A stretch of DNA of 64,000 nt from Capra hircus (GCF_001704415.2 NC_030810.1:99336315-99400314), one strand, 5' to 3'; numbered from the stretch's first letter, positions 46,048 through 59,027 are shown. The notes: generated from the letters alone by a model not told the origin. Made by a program: numbers and translations.

Positions 46048-47180
46048 GTGAGTAGAACATTTTACCTAACCTGGAGGACTGGGGGAAGCAAGTAATTGAA
46101 GAAGGTACCTTTTGGCAAGATGATAGAAGGCCTTTAGTTTCAGGATAAGTAATTGAGGTTTAATCTTTTAGTCACTGGATAAATGATGGCTTTTGATTAG
46201 GTGAGCCAACTGCCAACGCTTTAACAACTTCAAAAGACCATAAGAAACATGGTCCCTAGTCCTCAGGTATGAGAGCCCCTGAACTCAAGGATTCTAGTTG
46301 AGGAGAAGAACAGATATACTATCTGATGGCTTGTTTGGGTAGAAGATAGACAACCCTGGCCTTTAAACGTACAGTGATTTTTCCTACCATAAAGTGTATT
46401 GTATAATGATTTTTTTTTCTTTCAACTGAAAATTTTAGATTCTCAGTTGAGTCATCTTTCCCTGGCCTCTTTGTCTGAGAATCTCTGGGGAAAAGATGAC
46501 TCACTGAGAATCTTTATTTCCACGTGAAAGAGAGAAATCAGATACAGCCCACAATTCAACTTTTAATTAGATGTAAATTGAACTCCTACATTATAAATTA
46601 ATAAAATTCATTATAAGCACAGTCATGTAAATTCTCCCAAGTTTGATTAATATCAAAACTTGACTGTCAAGTGAATTGGAAACTAAGATTTTGTCCTTTT
46701 GCCTCAAGGGTGTATTTTATTTGGTAAAATATCCAGCCTTTGTCAGGATTAGTCTTGAGTTTTGCAAATTTTGAGAGAGCCTTAGAAATTCATCCCACGT
46801 TAACTGTGCCCTTTTATATATCATGTCCCCAAAATCTATTAAAAAAAGACACCCGAGAATACTAAAATCCACCTCCCCAGTCCCCACCCCCAACCTGACT
46901 TTATCAGGGAACTTCAGGACAGGCACCTGGATGTTGTTTAGCAGGCTGGTAAATGGTTGTTGTAACCAGGGAAGTTTGTTACAAAACTAAGACAAGGTCC
47001 TTGCCCTGGAGGAGATTATTTTCCTGTGAAGGAGTGTAGACAATCACAGTAAATTATGTACTGCTCAGTTTTCACCAAAAGCACAGGACAGGGGAAAATG
47101 TTTGACCTAAATGAGAACTAAATCCTAAAAGGGGCGGGGGGCAGGAAATCCCTGAAAGAAAGAAGTCTTTGGGCACTGGG
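46048..47180. other. intergenic with an imperfect hairpin
   Basis: No gene is seen. Positions 46438-46512 form a ~24-bp inverted repeat (separate entry). The remainder is AT-rich. Confidence 0.5.
46438..46512. repeat. inverted repeat with two AP-1 sites
   Basis: The arm GATTCTCAGTTGAGTCATC (from 46438) is mirrored by GATGACTCACTGAGAATC (to 46512) with a loop of about 24 nt. Each arm holds a consensus AP-1/NF-E2 heptamer: TGAGTCA at 46448-46454 and TGACTCA at 46497-46503. Confidence 0.85.
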
Positions 47181-47412
47181 TCTCTCAACCTTATCACAAG
47201 GATCAACGTTATGCACCAAACAGACAACTCTTAGTTGTGGGGGCTGTAAACTGTCCTATACATTGTAGGATGTATCCACTAAATGCCAGTAGCACCCCCT
47301 CCCAAGTGATGACAATCAAAAATGTCTCCAGATATTGCCAAATGTCCCATGGTTGGGGGCCTGGGGGAGGAAGGTAGTGCGAAAATTTATCTGGTTGAAG
47401 GTCACTGGGCTA
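47180..47412 (+). mobile_element. MER20-like hAT DNA transposon relic
   Basis: Blocks ATTGTAGGATGTATCCACTA, GCCAGTAGCACCCCCTCC and GTCTCCAGATATTGCCAAAT match this non-autonomous hAT family. It is old, with no coding capacity. Confidence 0.7.
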
Positions 47413-47876
47413 AAAAGAAGTTAGGGGAGGATTGCTAAATTGGGATTTGCTGACAGGCCAACATACTAAAGCACCTGGCTATGTTGGTAAAAGCTTGTGA
47501 CACATACCCAGAGGTGTACGATTAAAAAAAAACTAAGATATTAGTAAACAGCGGGGACTGGGGAACTCAAGGCTATCTGTACGTTGAGAGTAAATTCCAG
47601 CTCGTTTACTAGATAAAAGAACAAACGAATTTAGTAGGTTAGCTCCCCTTCCCCCTTGTAACTAAACTCCACTGAGGACTCAGACTAGGCAGGTAGGGAC
47701 CATCTTGAACACCCTATTACCAGCAAGACATTTACCATTAGGTGGCACCACTGGATCATGGGACGTTTCGAATTTTAACTGCTAGGGCAACTTTTACCAT
47801 TGTCCCGATATAGCCCCACATGTAAGTGCGATCCTAATTATGGACCCACCCAACGCATTTAATTAAGTGTTTACAG

Positions 47877-47915
47877 CCGCTTTTTCTGGTAACGTAAGTG
47901 GCTCTGAAAAGAGCC
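47877..47915 (-). terminator. H2BC18: H2B histone stem-loop and downstream element
   Basis: On the minus strand GGCTCTTTTCAGAGCC (47900-47915) is the perfect SLBP-binding hairpin. CCAGAAAAAGCGG (about 47878-47890), about 10 nt further, is the purine-rich U7 snRNA target. This shows replication-dependent, non-polyadenylated 3' end formation. Confidence 0.95.
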
Positions 47916-47958
47916 TTTGTGTATAACGTAGATGTTCAATCTCGTCCCTTGCGCGCCC

Positions 47959-48369
<411 letters not shown>

Positions 48370-48410
48370 CTAAACGATCCCGACTACTTCAAACCTGGCC
48401 ACTTACACGC

Positions 48411-48466
48411 TATTTATAGAGCCTGTATGCAAATGAAGGCTAACAGAGTACTGCATTTTTATTGGT
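48411..48466 (-). promoter_or_regulatory. H2BC18: H2B promoter: TATA, octamer, CCAAT
   Basis: On the minus strand are TATAAATA (48411-48418), then the perfect H2B octamer ATTTGCAT (48427-48434; Oct-1/OCA-S site for S-phase activation), then ACCAAT (48461-48466). A weaker octamer-like ATTTACAT lies at about 48500. Confidence 0.93.
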
Positions 48467-48519
48467 TAAGATACAATAGTGTCGTCATAGAGAGGCAGAG
48501 TCCATGTAAATGAGGTCCT

Positions 48520-49370
48520 GCTCGCGCTTTCTTAGTGGTTCTTACAACAAACATCTTGTTAACCAATCAAAATGTTCTGTTTCACATTAAATTAAGTAAA
48601 TATAGTTTCACCTGTTTGGGGTCTTCTGTTAAATGATTTTCACTTTTTCTCATTGACTTGTATATAGTAGAGATCTGAAGCGCGTGCTAAAGACAAGCTA
48701 ACTTTCTCTTATTTTTGCATCGTTTTACTCCTCTGTACTATTTTGGGTAAGTTTGGTTCTGGTTTTCGCAACAATACCTTAGCCGCCTACCCCCTCCCCC
48801 CGCCTTTTTTTGTTTTTTACAGTTTGCGCCTTCTGTCTCACGCAGTTAGGAAGATGGGATCCTACGTATCTCGGGATTCTTGTCCCCATTCTTAACAGTT
48901 GAAGTACCGAGAAACTACTTGGGGACCGAGGATTTTATCTAACATCTGGCCTAATTCTAGTAACTGTAGAATTGAGCTGAAACCGATTACAGTTATCACA
49001 TGACGGCCTTCTTCAGTATTCAGATTTGTGCTAACGTTTTGTACTAGCAGCTTGGAAAGCGCTAAAAACGACCAGCAGAGGATTTAGCTTCTTGCAAAGT
49101 TTTCTCAGAAATGGCTAGGTTCTCCAAAAAAAAAAAAAAAATAGGCTAGGTTGGAGCTCTGCATTAAGAAATAAAACCAGCTTGTAAGCGCAGTTAAAAA
49201 CGACCCAGACCTTGCTTCTGGGGCTCCCTCTAGTGTCTGTCAGCTTTAATTCCATAACCTCACCACTCAACGCGTGTTAAACTCTCCTACCCGCTTTGCC
49301 CGTAACACTCGTGCATTAAGAGTTCACCGACTAAAGTGAAAGCTGGTACAGCTGCTTTTTAAGAAAACGT
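48520..49370. other. spacer between H2B and H3
   Basis: No further histone gene is seen. A CCAAT box in plus orientation (about 48564) and a poly(A) run (about 49124-49141) are the only notable items. Confidence 0.6.
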
Positions 49371-49390
49371 GGGTGGCTCTGAAAAGAGCC
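49346..49390 (-). terminator. H3C13: H3 histone stem-loop and downstream element
   Basis: The minus strand shows GGCTCTTTTCAGAGCC (49375-49390), followed by the purine-rich TTAAAAAGCAGC (about 49350-49361) as the U7 target. Confidence 0.93.
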
Positions 49391-49419
49391 TTTAGATCGT
49401 CTGTTTTTAAAAGTACGCC

Positions 49420-49836
<417 letters not shown>

Positions 49837-49873
49837 TCACAGGTTTTATTCACCGACCCCCTAGGCAGTCTCA

Positions 49874-49942
49874 TTTATAGACATAGCCTAGTCTTGATTG
49901 GGCCAGAAAAGCTAGCAATTTCCGAAATTGTAATCTCATTGG
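49874..49942 (-). promoter_or_regulatory. H3C13: H3 promoter: TATA and two CCAAT boxes
   Basis: Minus strand TATAAA (49874-49879), CCAAT (49897-49901) and a second CCAAT (49938-49942), in the order usual for replication-dependent H3 genes. Confidence 0.88.
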
Positions 49943-49944
49943 TT

Positions 49945-52900
49945 AGAATTCAATCCTATTTGGGCAGAAGATTGTAAGGCTAGTTTCTTTACTTACAACC
50001 TCCATTTTCCAGTCCTTTTCTGTAATCTTATCACAGATTTTTTTTAAGCCCTTTTCTTTATATTGCTGTTAACTTTCGTAAGAACAATATGAAGTATTTT
50101 TGCACGCTTGGGATTTATATTTTAGCAAGTTCTTTAAAAATAGAAGCACGCCCTAGGTTTCAGCCTGCATTTCCACTTACTAGTTATTGTAACTCCTCTC
50201 CCATAACTAACAAATTTATTTAGCTCCTGACATTGAGCTAAGCGAGAGTTACATTACGACTGAGGTTCAACAAAACAATATGTAGTTGAAGGAACCGGAA
50301 ATTAAACTTAACCTTTACTCGGTTCGGAACTACACCAAAATTGTGTGCTGATGCTTACCAACTCAGAGCCATCTGCCTCCCCCCATCCCCCGAGTGCGGT
50401 TTTCTCCTCAATCCATCAATGCATAATTAGGTCCTATGGATAAAGTGCTTTAAGCAAGGAAAGATAACACATGAAATATTAATTTCTCCCTTACAATAGT
50501 GAATAGTTTTAAATAGTCAAGTTGCTTATTAGTCATTTAACGTTAAAGGATCAAAGCACATAAATTATTCGTTGATTACTGAGTTGCTAGCATGTTTTCA
50601 ATAAAGTGTTTCCTCATGCTTACAGTTTCAAATCTTTTATATTCTTTATACAGAAATTTAAGATCTTTTGCCTTTTGTTTCCTGTGCTTTGCAGAATTTC
50701 TCAGAAAATTGCATATAATAAAACAAAAGTTATGTAAGGTTACCAATGCTTAAAATTGTAATAACTAACAAATACCTTTAATGATATGCTTATTTGATTG
50801 GAACAACATCTCATATAAAAACTCAAACCTGAGAATAAAATTAGGCCCAAGAGGCTCAAAACATAGCTCCAAGGTATGATGATCACTTTCCTGAAGTTAA
50901 AAGTGATTTTGAGAGTTTTTCCTGAACATTAGACACAAGGTAGAGACTATCTGTGATGTATGGTTGCCTTAGAAGTCACCTTTAATGACAGAATGCTGAT
51001 TCATATTAGACATCTTAGGCAGCAGCAATCTCCTGCTATAGGGAGAAGATCTGAAATGTCAGTGAGAAAGTGTTGGTGATATGAACAACTGTTACCATAT
51101 CCTGTGGTTATTTTGTAATAATGTCTTGTAGATACAGAGCACCGCTCAGTATTTTAAAATTTTATATGTATATTATTTAATTCCAACTCTGTGAAATAGA
51201 TGTTATTTAACTCATTTTACAGATAAAGAAACTGAGTCTCAGATGTTATGGCTCATCCTGGATAAGTGACAAGGCCTACATAATATTCTAAAGCACAAGA
51301 ATGAAATTACAACGGATCTCCAGTTTTTTCAGGCTTGGGGTATATTTTAAAGCACTAAAGAATTTTCCCAACATACAATCGAATTACTCAACTCAGTTGT
51401 TCCCATCAGAAGAAGAAACTACCCCACAGCAGGTGTCTGGGTTACAGCCCAAAGCTGTCCACCCAAGTGTCACGTTTCTTTGAAAAAAAGATTTTTTAAA
51501 TTTGTTTTGATGTATCCACTCTTGGCCAAGATGTATGGGATGTGCTCATTTAAACAAGAAAAAGATTCTCAAGCTGTCTGTTTATATAGAATCCAACAGT
51601 AATGGGACTTGTATTACCTTTGTCAGCCAAAATTGGCACATGCCACAGGGGCTTGCTGTCTACCTCTACAAGGATTAAGCCATGGGCTGCTGCAGCTGCT
51701 GACCTCCAACACTCCTTGAAGGAGTTCAGGGTGGAGAGCAGAAATTAGGCACTCTGTGCTCCGGAAAACTGGCAGGATGGGTCTTTAGATAGTTAGATAT
51801 TCTCAGGAGCTGATTTCATGAGCCCAGTTCTTATAAGAAAATACAGATATAAGATATCTAGAAAAACACTAAAATCCTTCATGGTGATAATTGTTCCTCG
51901 TGACTAGCAGAAGTCTCATAATGCCAGCAGAAACTTCTATAAAAAATATGTGCTTGATTGTATGTGCTCCTTTTGCCAAAATCAAGTATATATTGTCTTT
52001 TCCCTCTTCCTCTTTGGAAGTTTCTCAGAGCTATCAGAGGTGCTGTCTCCCAGGTTGCAGTCCTCATACTGCCCCAAATAAAACTTAACTCACAACTCTC
52101 ATGTTGTGCTTTTTTTTTTTTTAGTTGGTATCTTTATAACAGAGAATGAGAAAATTCTGAGAGTCTTCCTCTGGCTTAATAAAGAAGCTGAATAAGAATT
52201 TCTACTTCTCAGAAAACAGTGATGCCAACTTAAATGTTAACTCTGAGACAACAAATCAAATAAGATAATCAGAATCATATATTATTAAGGGTCATAAGTA
52301 ACATTTCTCTGAATATAACAATCTGTAATATATAGTCACCTTAGAAGTCATCTTTAATATGATATATGATTGTCTTAGATGTCACCTTTAATAAGAGAAT
52401 TCTGATTTAGTTCAATTTCACCTAGTCTCCACATTGGACAATAGAGTAATAATCCTGTCAATGTTCTCAATATACCACTTTATCAAAAGCAAGTTTATAA
52501 CAGAAGAATCTGTGCTTTGCTACAGCTGTGAGGAAGAGCCAATCTTTTTTAATCTTTCTGAAGTTTCTTTCATTAGAAATAACAAAAATCTGCAGTTTTA
52601 AGACTGAGCACTAAAATTTCATTATTTAGTATTGAGCGGGGGAAGAAAACAGGCATGAGAAGCTTAAATTTTACCGTAGGAAATAAGCAGGCAAAACATA
52701 TAATGTTTTGTGTGTGCATGTGTTTGTTTTTAATACAAAAGTAGTGAACTAAATTATAAGTTCTAGGAAGACAGTTTGTGTCTTGTTTTTTACTTCAAGT
52801 ACCCCCAAGGTTTCAAGTATCGCAATTTTGAGACTAAATCGTCAGCCTGTGGGTTTCAGGCCACTTGCCTCCTTCTTTTCATTTTGAATGGCTTCAGCCC

Positions 52901-53039
52901 TGGACCAAATGGAGAGAAGGCCAAGGATTTTGAGTTTCCTTTCTTACTCCATTCTGAGCTAAACTCATTCCCCCAACACTCTACTTATTGGATAAACACT
53001 TCCCCTTTCCTGCCTGACCTTAACACTACTACCTGTAAG
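49945..53039. other. intergenic, largely unrecognised
   Basis: No gene is seen. It is AT-rich with short open frames lacking domains. A MIR lies at 51130-51265 and a T-run at about 52109-52123. GTCACCTTTAATGA-type blocks recur (about 50977 and 52380), hinting at an old dispersed repeat. Confidence 0.5.
51130..51265 (+). mobile_element. MIR SINE fragment
   Basis: Contains TTCCAACTCTGTGAAATAGA, CTCATTTTACAGATAAAGAA and ACTGAGTCTCAGA in MIR order. Confidence 0.75.
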
Positions 53040-53590
53040 ATACAGTGAGGGATTGTGTCTGGGAGGAAAAAAATTTCCCTTGACCCACTTAGGGTCCTTG
53101 GCTGAGTCTGAAAATTAAACAAAGACAGATTAACAGGAAAAAAGCACACACAGGTATTTAAGTTTTACATGATGCAGGAACATTCATAAGGAAATGAAGA
53201 TCTGAAGAAACAAGCCTAAGCATTTTATGCTAGATTTAATGAAGAGCAGGTGTTGTGTAGAAATATGAGAGGTTAATGAGTATGAGGTAAGCGTACTAAA
53301 CTGGGGGAACAGCAAGTCCTGTTTGTTAGGATTCTTCTGTGTGTCCCTTTGTCTTCAGAGATGAGGGTGCTCTTTTTCTCTGGGAATAGGGACAGCACCT
53401 CTCACAGAAGAGTCTTATGACCTCTTTCAGGTGAGAAAGTCTGGGGAAGGTCATAGTGACCCTCCCGCTTCTGTCATTTTCTCAAAACTTCTTCAGCTTA
53501 CTCAATATGCTGAGGTGCCGTATTTTGGAGTAGCACGTCTTGAACCCCATCAGTGGCAATATACGCCACCCCTAAAATATGTCACTTTAA
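53040..53590. repeat. dispersed repeat, copy A
   Basis: It shares blocks (AGACAGATTAACA; GAGGTG-CGTATTTTGG-like ending) with 56935-57470 in the same order and orientation. The family is unknown to me, possibly an old LTR. Confidence 0.45.
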
Positions 53591-53611
53591 TATAAGGATT
53601 GTTTTAAACTA

Positions 53612-53855
53612 GGGGACTTCTCTGGTGACTCAGATGGTAAAGAATCCACCTGCAGTGCAGGAGAGCTGGATTTGATACCTGGTTCGGGAAGATCCCCTGG
53701 AGAAGGGAATGGCAACCCACTCCAGGAGAATTCTACTCCAGTAGAATCCACTCTAGAGAATTGCATGGACAGAAGAGCCTGGCACGGGCTACATCCAAGG
53801 GGTGACAGAGGCAGACGTGGCTGAGCAACTTTCACTTTCATTTTTCGCTTTTTAA
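53612..53855 (+). mobile_element. Bov-tA SINE
   Basis: tRNA head (GACTCAGATGGTAAAGAATC) and BovA body with a local duplication near 53720-53760 (CTCCAG/TAGAATCCACTC). Confidence 0.88.
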
Positions 53856-54536
53856 ACTAAAGGCACTTGAAAAACAGCAGATGCAAGAAGGGCCCTCTGA
53901 CAACCCCTTTTCTTCCTTAAAAAAGGAGATTAACCCCCCTGCCCCGTGTGCTAGATGTCTTCCCTATACAGGAGCATGTTCCAAGACAGGGAATCCTGGA
54001 AAGCCGAGAGGAATCTGCTTAAACAAACCTTATTAAACTAACCTGTATCTTCCTAGTTACTTCTCTACCTAGTTAACTCCTGCAGTTAACTTCACATGTT
54101 AGCTACCTTTGTCCAAACCCTTTGGTCTTGTCACATCTCTAGACTTCATCAGGTTTTTAAATTGTTTTAAAAGTTATATATAAGCTCAGGGCCTACCTAG
54201 GTCTTCATGTTCCTTTTGAAGACTCTGTATATACATGGAAATACGAAATTACATTCTTTTTTCCCTTTGAGTGGATTTATGTCAGTCTAATTCTCGGGCC
54301 CAGTCACAGAATCTAAGATGTAAAAGAAAGTTTTCCCTCTGCTATAAATTTATACAATTTCTGTCTTTCCAGTATAACATGTCCTTGTGGACTGTAGTAG
54401 GTTCAGGTAAAGTTACACACAGTATTTTAAAGCTATTCAAACAAGAACTTATTTTGCTTCATTAACCATCCTCATGAAACTTGAGCTATATATTGCAGGG
54501 ATTTTAAGGGCTATAGATATTATTTTTAACATTTAT
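53856..54536. other. intergenic, no gene seen
   Basis: Unassigned sequence. A TATATAAG at 54176-54183 is isolated. Confidence 0.45.
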
Positions 54537-55592
54537 TTGACTGTGTGGATCACAACAAACTGTGGAAAATTCTTCAAGAGATGGGAATACTAGACCACCT
54601 GACCTGCCTGCTGAGAAATCTGTATGGAGGACAAGAAGCAACAGTTAGAACTGGACATGGAACAATAGACTGGTTCCAAATTGGGAATGGAGTATATCAA
54701 GGCTGTATATTGTCACCCTGCTGATTTAACTTACATGAAGAGTACATCATGCGAAATGCCAGGCTGGATCAAGCACAAGCTGGAATCAAGCTGCTGGGAG
54801 AAATATCAATAACCTCAGATACCCAGATGACACCACCCTTATGGCAGAAAGTGAAGAAGAACTAAAGAGCCTCTGATGAAAGTGAAAGAGGAGAGTGAAA
54901 AGTTGGCTTAAAGCTCAACATTCATAAAATTAAGATCATGGCATCTGGTCCCGTCACTTCATGGCAAATAGATGGGGAAACAATGGAAACAGTGGGAGAC
55001 TTTATTTTTCTGGGCTCCAAAATCACTGCAGATGGTGACTGCAGCCATGAGATTAAAGGACACTTGCTCCTTGGAAGAAAAGCTATGACCAGCCTAGACA
55101 GCATATTAAAAAGCAGAGACATTACTTTGCCAACAAAGGTCATTCTAGTCAAGGCTATGGTTTTTCCAGTAGTCATGTATGGATGTGAGAGTTGAATTGT
55201 GAAGAAAGCTGAGCACCGAAGAATTGATGCTTTTGAACTGTGGTGTTGGAGAAGACTCTTGAGAGTCCCTTGGACTGCAAGGAGATCCAACCAGTCCATC
55301 CTAAAGGAAATCAGTCCTGCATATTCGTTGGAAGTACTGATGCTGAAGCTGAAGCTCCAAAACTTTGGCCACCTGATGTGAAGAACTGACTCATTTGAAA
55401 AGATCCTGACGCTGGGAAAGATTGAAGGTAGGAGGAGAAGGGGACAACAGAGGATGAGATGGTTGGATGGCATCACCCCAATGTGATGGACATGAGTTTG
55501 AGTAAACTCCAGGTGTTGATGATGGACAGAGAAGCCTGGAAGTCCATGGGGTCACAAAGAGTCAGACACAACTGAGAGACTGAACTGAACTG
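54537..55592 (+). mobile_element. BovB LINE, 5'-truncated
   Basis: About 1.05 kb from within the RT (TTGACTGTGTGGATCACAAC) to the 3' tail GACTGAACTGAACTG. The catalytic box is degenerate (YPDD-like, near 54820), and stops are frequent. Confidence 0.92.
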
Positions 55593-56040
55593 CAACTTAG
55601 AAAAAAAATTCAGGCCACAATTGTTACTTCTGGTCTGTGGGGAAAATTAGAACAGAATGCTCACAACTCAACCTACATATAGCCCGTCCGGAAAAAAAAA
55701 ATGTATTTTTTAAACATATCCTCTTCCTCAACATTCCTTTCATTTAATTTTTGTAACAACAGTGTACATATGTTATTTCATTTAATACAGCTGCACATGG
55801 ATTGCTTTCTCAATCTGAATTTACTTGCAACAGGCAAAAGGAGAATTTATTTTGGAGATAATTTTGTTTAGGTAATGAGTGATTAGTCACTTCACAGGCA
55901 GATGAAGCATGCTGAAAGTTTGTAGATACTCTCTCTGAATCTGCCTAGGGCCCTGTTCTCTCTGACATCAAAAATCATCACTTCTGTCAGCCTGGGGAAG
56001 GAGAGACATGGACCCTAGGCTGAACAGTTTCTTTCAGGAG
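55593..56040. other. intergenic, no gene seen
   Basis: Unassigned. Contains a short A-run at about 55691-55699. Confidence 0.5.
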
Positions 56041-56620
56041 GCTGGGCTCTGCCCCATAAGAGATAAAAGACCACATATTTCTCATTCATGAAGTTAAGGA
56101 GACCTCCCTGACTGCGTATATGCAGAAAGACTCCTTGGAGGTCAAAAAGGGAGGGGGCATCACCTCATAGTAATTAATGTCAACGACCCATAAGCCTCTT
56201 CACTAGAATCCCTCTTGGCTAAGAGATGCATGTGAGCACATGGAAAGATCCTGAGATATACCAAATACAGACTCAGAACCAGGCAAATCGAAATGATTGG
56301 CCAAAGGAAACCTGGAAGCAATGCCCCATAAAAGTGATTCAAACCACCACGAGAGTGCTACTCTCTCTCAGCCTGCCCGTGTGTCTGTCTGCACATACTG
56401 GACTCTTTTTTCCTCCTAACAAATACTGGTTTCACTATTTTCCATCTTTGTGCAAATTCTTTTCTGCAAAGCCAGAGAGCCAGGGCCTTGTCACTGACCT
56501 CTGGTTTAGTGGCTAGGATTTGGTGCTCTCACCACCACGACCCCAGCCTCAGCCTGGCCAGGAACCAAAGCCCTGCTTCAAGCTGCTGCAGGCCGAAAGC
56601 ACTTGAGATCAAACCTTGGC
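56041..56620 (+). repeat. LTR-like repeat ending in tRNA-Glu-derived sequence
   Basis: The left part (to about 56490) resembles the U3-R-U5 order of an LTR (CCCCATAAAAGTG near 56323, then a C/T-rich stretch). At 56494-56566 the sequence follows tRNA-Glu: GGTTTAGTGGCTAGGATT (D arm), then TGGTG-CTCTCAC-CACCA (anticodon stem with CTC), then a decayed T arm lacking a GGTTCRA box. It is a relic, not a functional tRNA. Confidence 0.5.
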
Positions 56621-56934
56621 TTGCAGTTGCTTCATCATGTTACACTTTGTTTGTGTCTTTCTTTCCTAGTAGCGTTTGAAGCAGTCAAATGGAGAAACTG
56701 TTCATTTTATAAACAATTATTGAGCTTGTGCTGCATACTGAATAACATGTTGGTTTACAAAGAAAAATAAGAACCACTGCCAGGCACTCAAAGCTGGGGG
56801 AGGGGACATATAAGATGCAAAAGATACATTAAATAATGTGATAGATTCTGTAAGAGTGGCTAAAGAGTCAGAAAAAAGCATGTGTTTCTCTGCCCTGAAG
56901 CAGCAAATGGAAAGGAAGATATTACAGGGAAGGA

Positions 56935-57470
56935 AAAATAATTTTCCCTCCTCCCTTCTGAGTTCTCACTGAGACCTCTATAATAAAAGACAGATTAACA
57001 AGAGAAAAACAAACAAATTTATTAATAGATATACCTCAGGTTTATGTGAGAGATACAGGGGGAAATGAATAACTCCCTCAAATGGCTTAGAGTATAAACT
57101 TAAATACCATCTTAATAGGAAAGAGTGGTCAGTTAGGCCTTTAAGGGAGAGTAAATGATATTTAGGAAAGATGAATGGTTTGTGATGTTTGTCTGAGTGT
57201 GGTGGTGACGTCCAGTTTCCTCTCCTGTGTTGAGCCAATCTTCCCTGATTGATAGAAATCCCATTTCCATGGGATTTCCACTGAGTTCCTTTCTGAGGAT
57301 CTGTCTTAGGTAGGTAAAGGAGTTCAAAGAAAGTCTATCCCTACATTAGCTGTTTTTCAAAGTATTACAGCTCAAAATAATCAATACACCAATGCCAGCA
57401 TGGTGTATTTGAGGTAGCATGTCCAGAACTCTGTCATATTCTGAGGTGGCATATGCTACCATTCAAGATC
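56935..57470. repeat. dispersed repeat, copy B
   Basis: Partner of 53040-53590. Contains AAGACAGATTAACAAGAG and the ending ATTCTGAGGTGGCATATG. Confidence 0.45.
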
Positions 57471-57535
57471 TACTGTGAATTCCAGGGTGTTCATTTAGGC
57501 TTGTGATTTATGATAGCACCATCCAATGAGCAGAG

Positions 57536-57657
57536 TTGTTCATTCACTCAGTTGTGTCCGACTCTTTGCAACCCCATGGACTGTAGCCAGCCAGGCCCCT
57601 CTGTCCATGGGATTCTCCAGACATGAATACTGGAATGGGTTGGCATTTCCTTCTCCA
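57536..57657 (-). mobile_element. BovA-type SINE fragment with TSD
   Basis: A single BovA monomer in minus orientation bounded by AATGAGCAGAG at 57525-57535 and 57658-57668. The perfect 11-bp duplication shows that the short form inserted as such. Confidence 0.9.
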
Positions 57658-57669
57658 AATGAGCAGAGA

Positions 57670-58560
57670 GAGAACCTCAATTTTTATAGGGTGGAAGGAG
57701 GAGAATATATTTCCTCAGCCCCCACAAGAGTCACACCTTGGAGAGTTTAAACATTTTGATTTGGGGAGATTTTGAGTTTAAAATGAGTAAAGAATAACCA
57801 GGAGAACCTCTGTGCCTGGAGCCTAGAAGTTTAGATAAAGATATAGATTTAAGATTCATTAACACACAGAAGATAGAATTAAAAGAGAGATGAAGACAGG
57901 CAGATAAGTTGTTTATTCTTTTCTTGTTTTTTAGGTCTGTTATGACTTATTTCCCACCAGTGACCAGGCTAATACAACATAACTTGCAAATATATTAGTT
58001 AAAATTATAATTTCTAATATTCTGGATATAAATTTTTTGCATCTTATTTAACATTGCTCCATTTAACCATTAGCTTTTTTTTTTCAAGTTTGTTTTAGAT
58101 ATTAAAATAATAATAAACATATCAGAAAAAAAGATAATTCTTTCTGAGGTAGAAACTACATCTCTTCCTATATTCTACAGAAGACCCTGGTAATGAATGT
58201 GCTATCAGTAGAAACCAAATCAATTTCATAAGGCAGTTTCTGATAATGATTCTCAATATGGAGCAGATGTCCTCTTGTGTGAAACCCAATTCAGCAAACT
58301 TTGCTAGCTCCATGTGGGGTCTCAACTTAGGCACTGAATTCTCGCTGAAAACAAGGGTCAGATGGAGAGGATCTGTAGCAACTGAGGTACAGAAACCCCT
58401 TCAGTCTTCTTTTTGTATGTATTGCTTCTTTCTGCAGAGTTTAGGATGACAGTGCGTTGGATTCACTGACCTCCACATTAAAAGCCTTGCAGTATAGAAA
58501 CCAATTTTCCTAGGATCTGATTTCTCCTGGGTGAGGTGAAATTCCATGCCTCATACACAC
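57670..58560. other. intergenic, no gene seen
   Basis: AT-rich, unassigned, with stops in all frames. Confidence 0.5.
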
Positions 58561-59025
58561 AAAACAGAGACGAGACTCGGGAATTACTGCGCGCTGTCTC
58601 TTCCCCCTCCCCACGCATGCCAGGTGCAGCTGCCCTAGGGATCGCCTCCTGGGTCTGTCAGTCTAATTGTGGAAACCGTGTCTGCTGTTTTATGTAACCG
58701 TGGTTTCGAAGCCTAGGATCTCTCTGTTGAGGTTAGATCCGGGGCGGAGCTCTCTAACTCCTGTCTCTGGATTCCATCTGCCCTTCCTCTGGTTTTTCTC
58801 CCCATTCCTTTCTTCTTAGCCTAAATCTAATGTCTTCTGGGACCTCACAGTCGGAGCGAGACAGAGGCGAAAACAGCGGCGGGATCCGGAAACTTGGATC
58901 CGAATTCTCCCGGGAATTCTGGCAAATAGATCTTTGAAAAGAGTAGTCCGAGAGGAGGGGGGCAAGATAGGGGCAGAGGATTAAAGAATACAAAGTACTA
59001 TGCATAAAATAAATAAACTAAAAGG
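58560..59025. other. moderately CpG-enriched flank of H4
   Basis: CpG is raised relative to the surroundings (GCGCGC near 58590; GGGGCGGAGC at about 58740). I find no gene, tRNA or snRNA in it. It may be part of an extended histone regulatory domain. Confidence 0.4.
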
Positions 59026-59027
59026 GC

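Noticed and set aside
56494..56566. Functional tRNA-Glu gene
   Set aside because: The T arm and B box are lost and the acceptor stem does not pair; called as a relic within a repeat.
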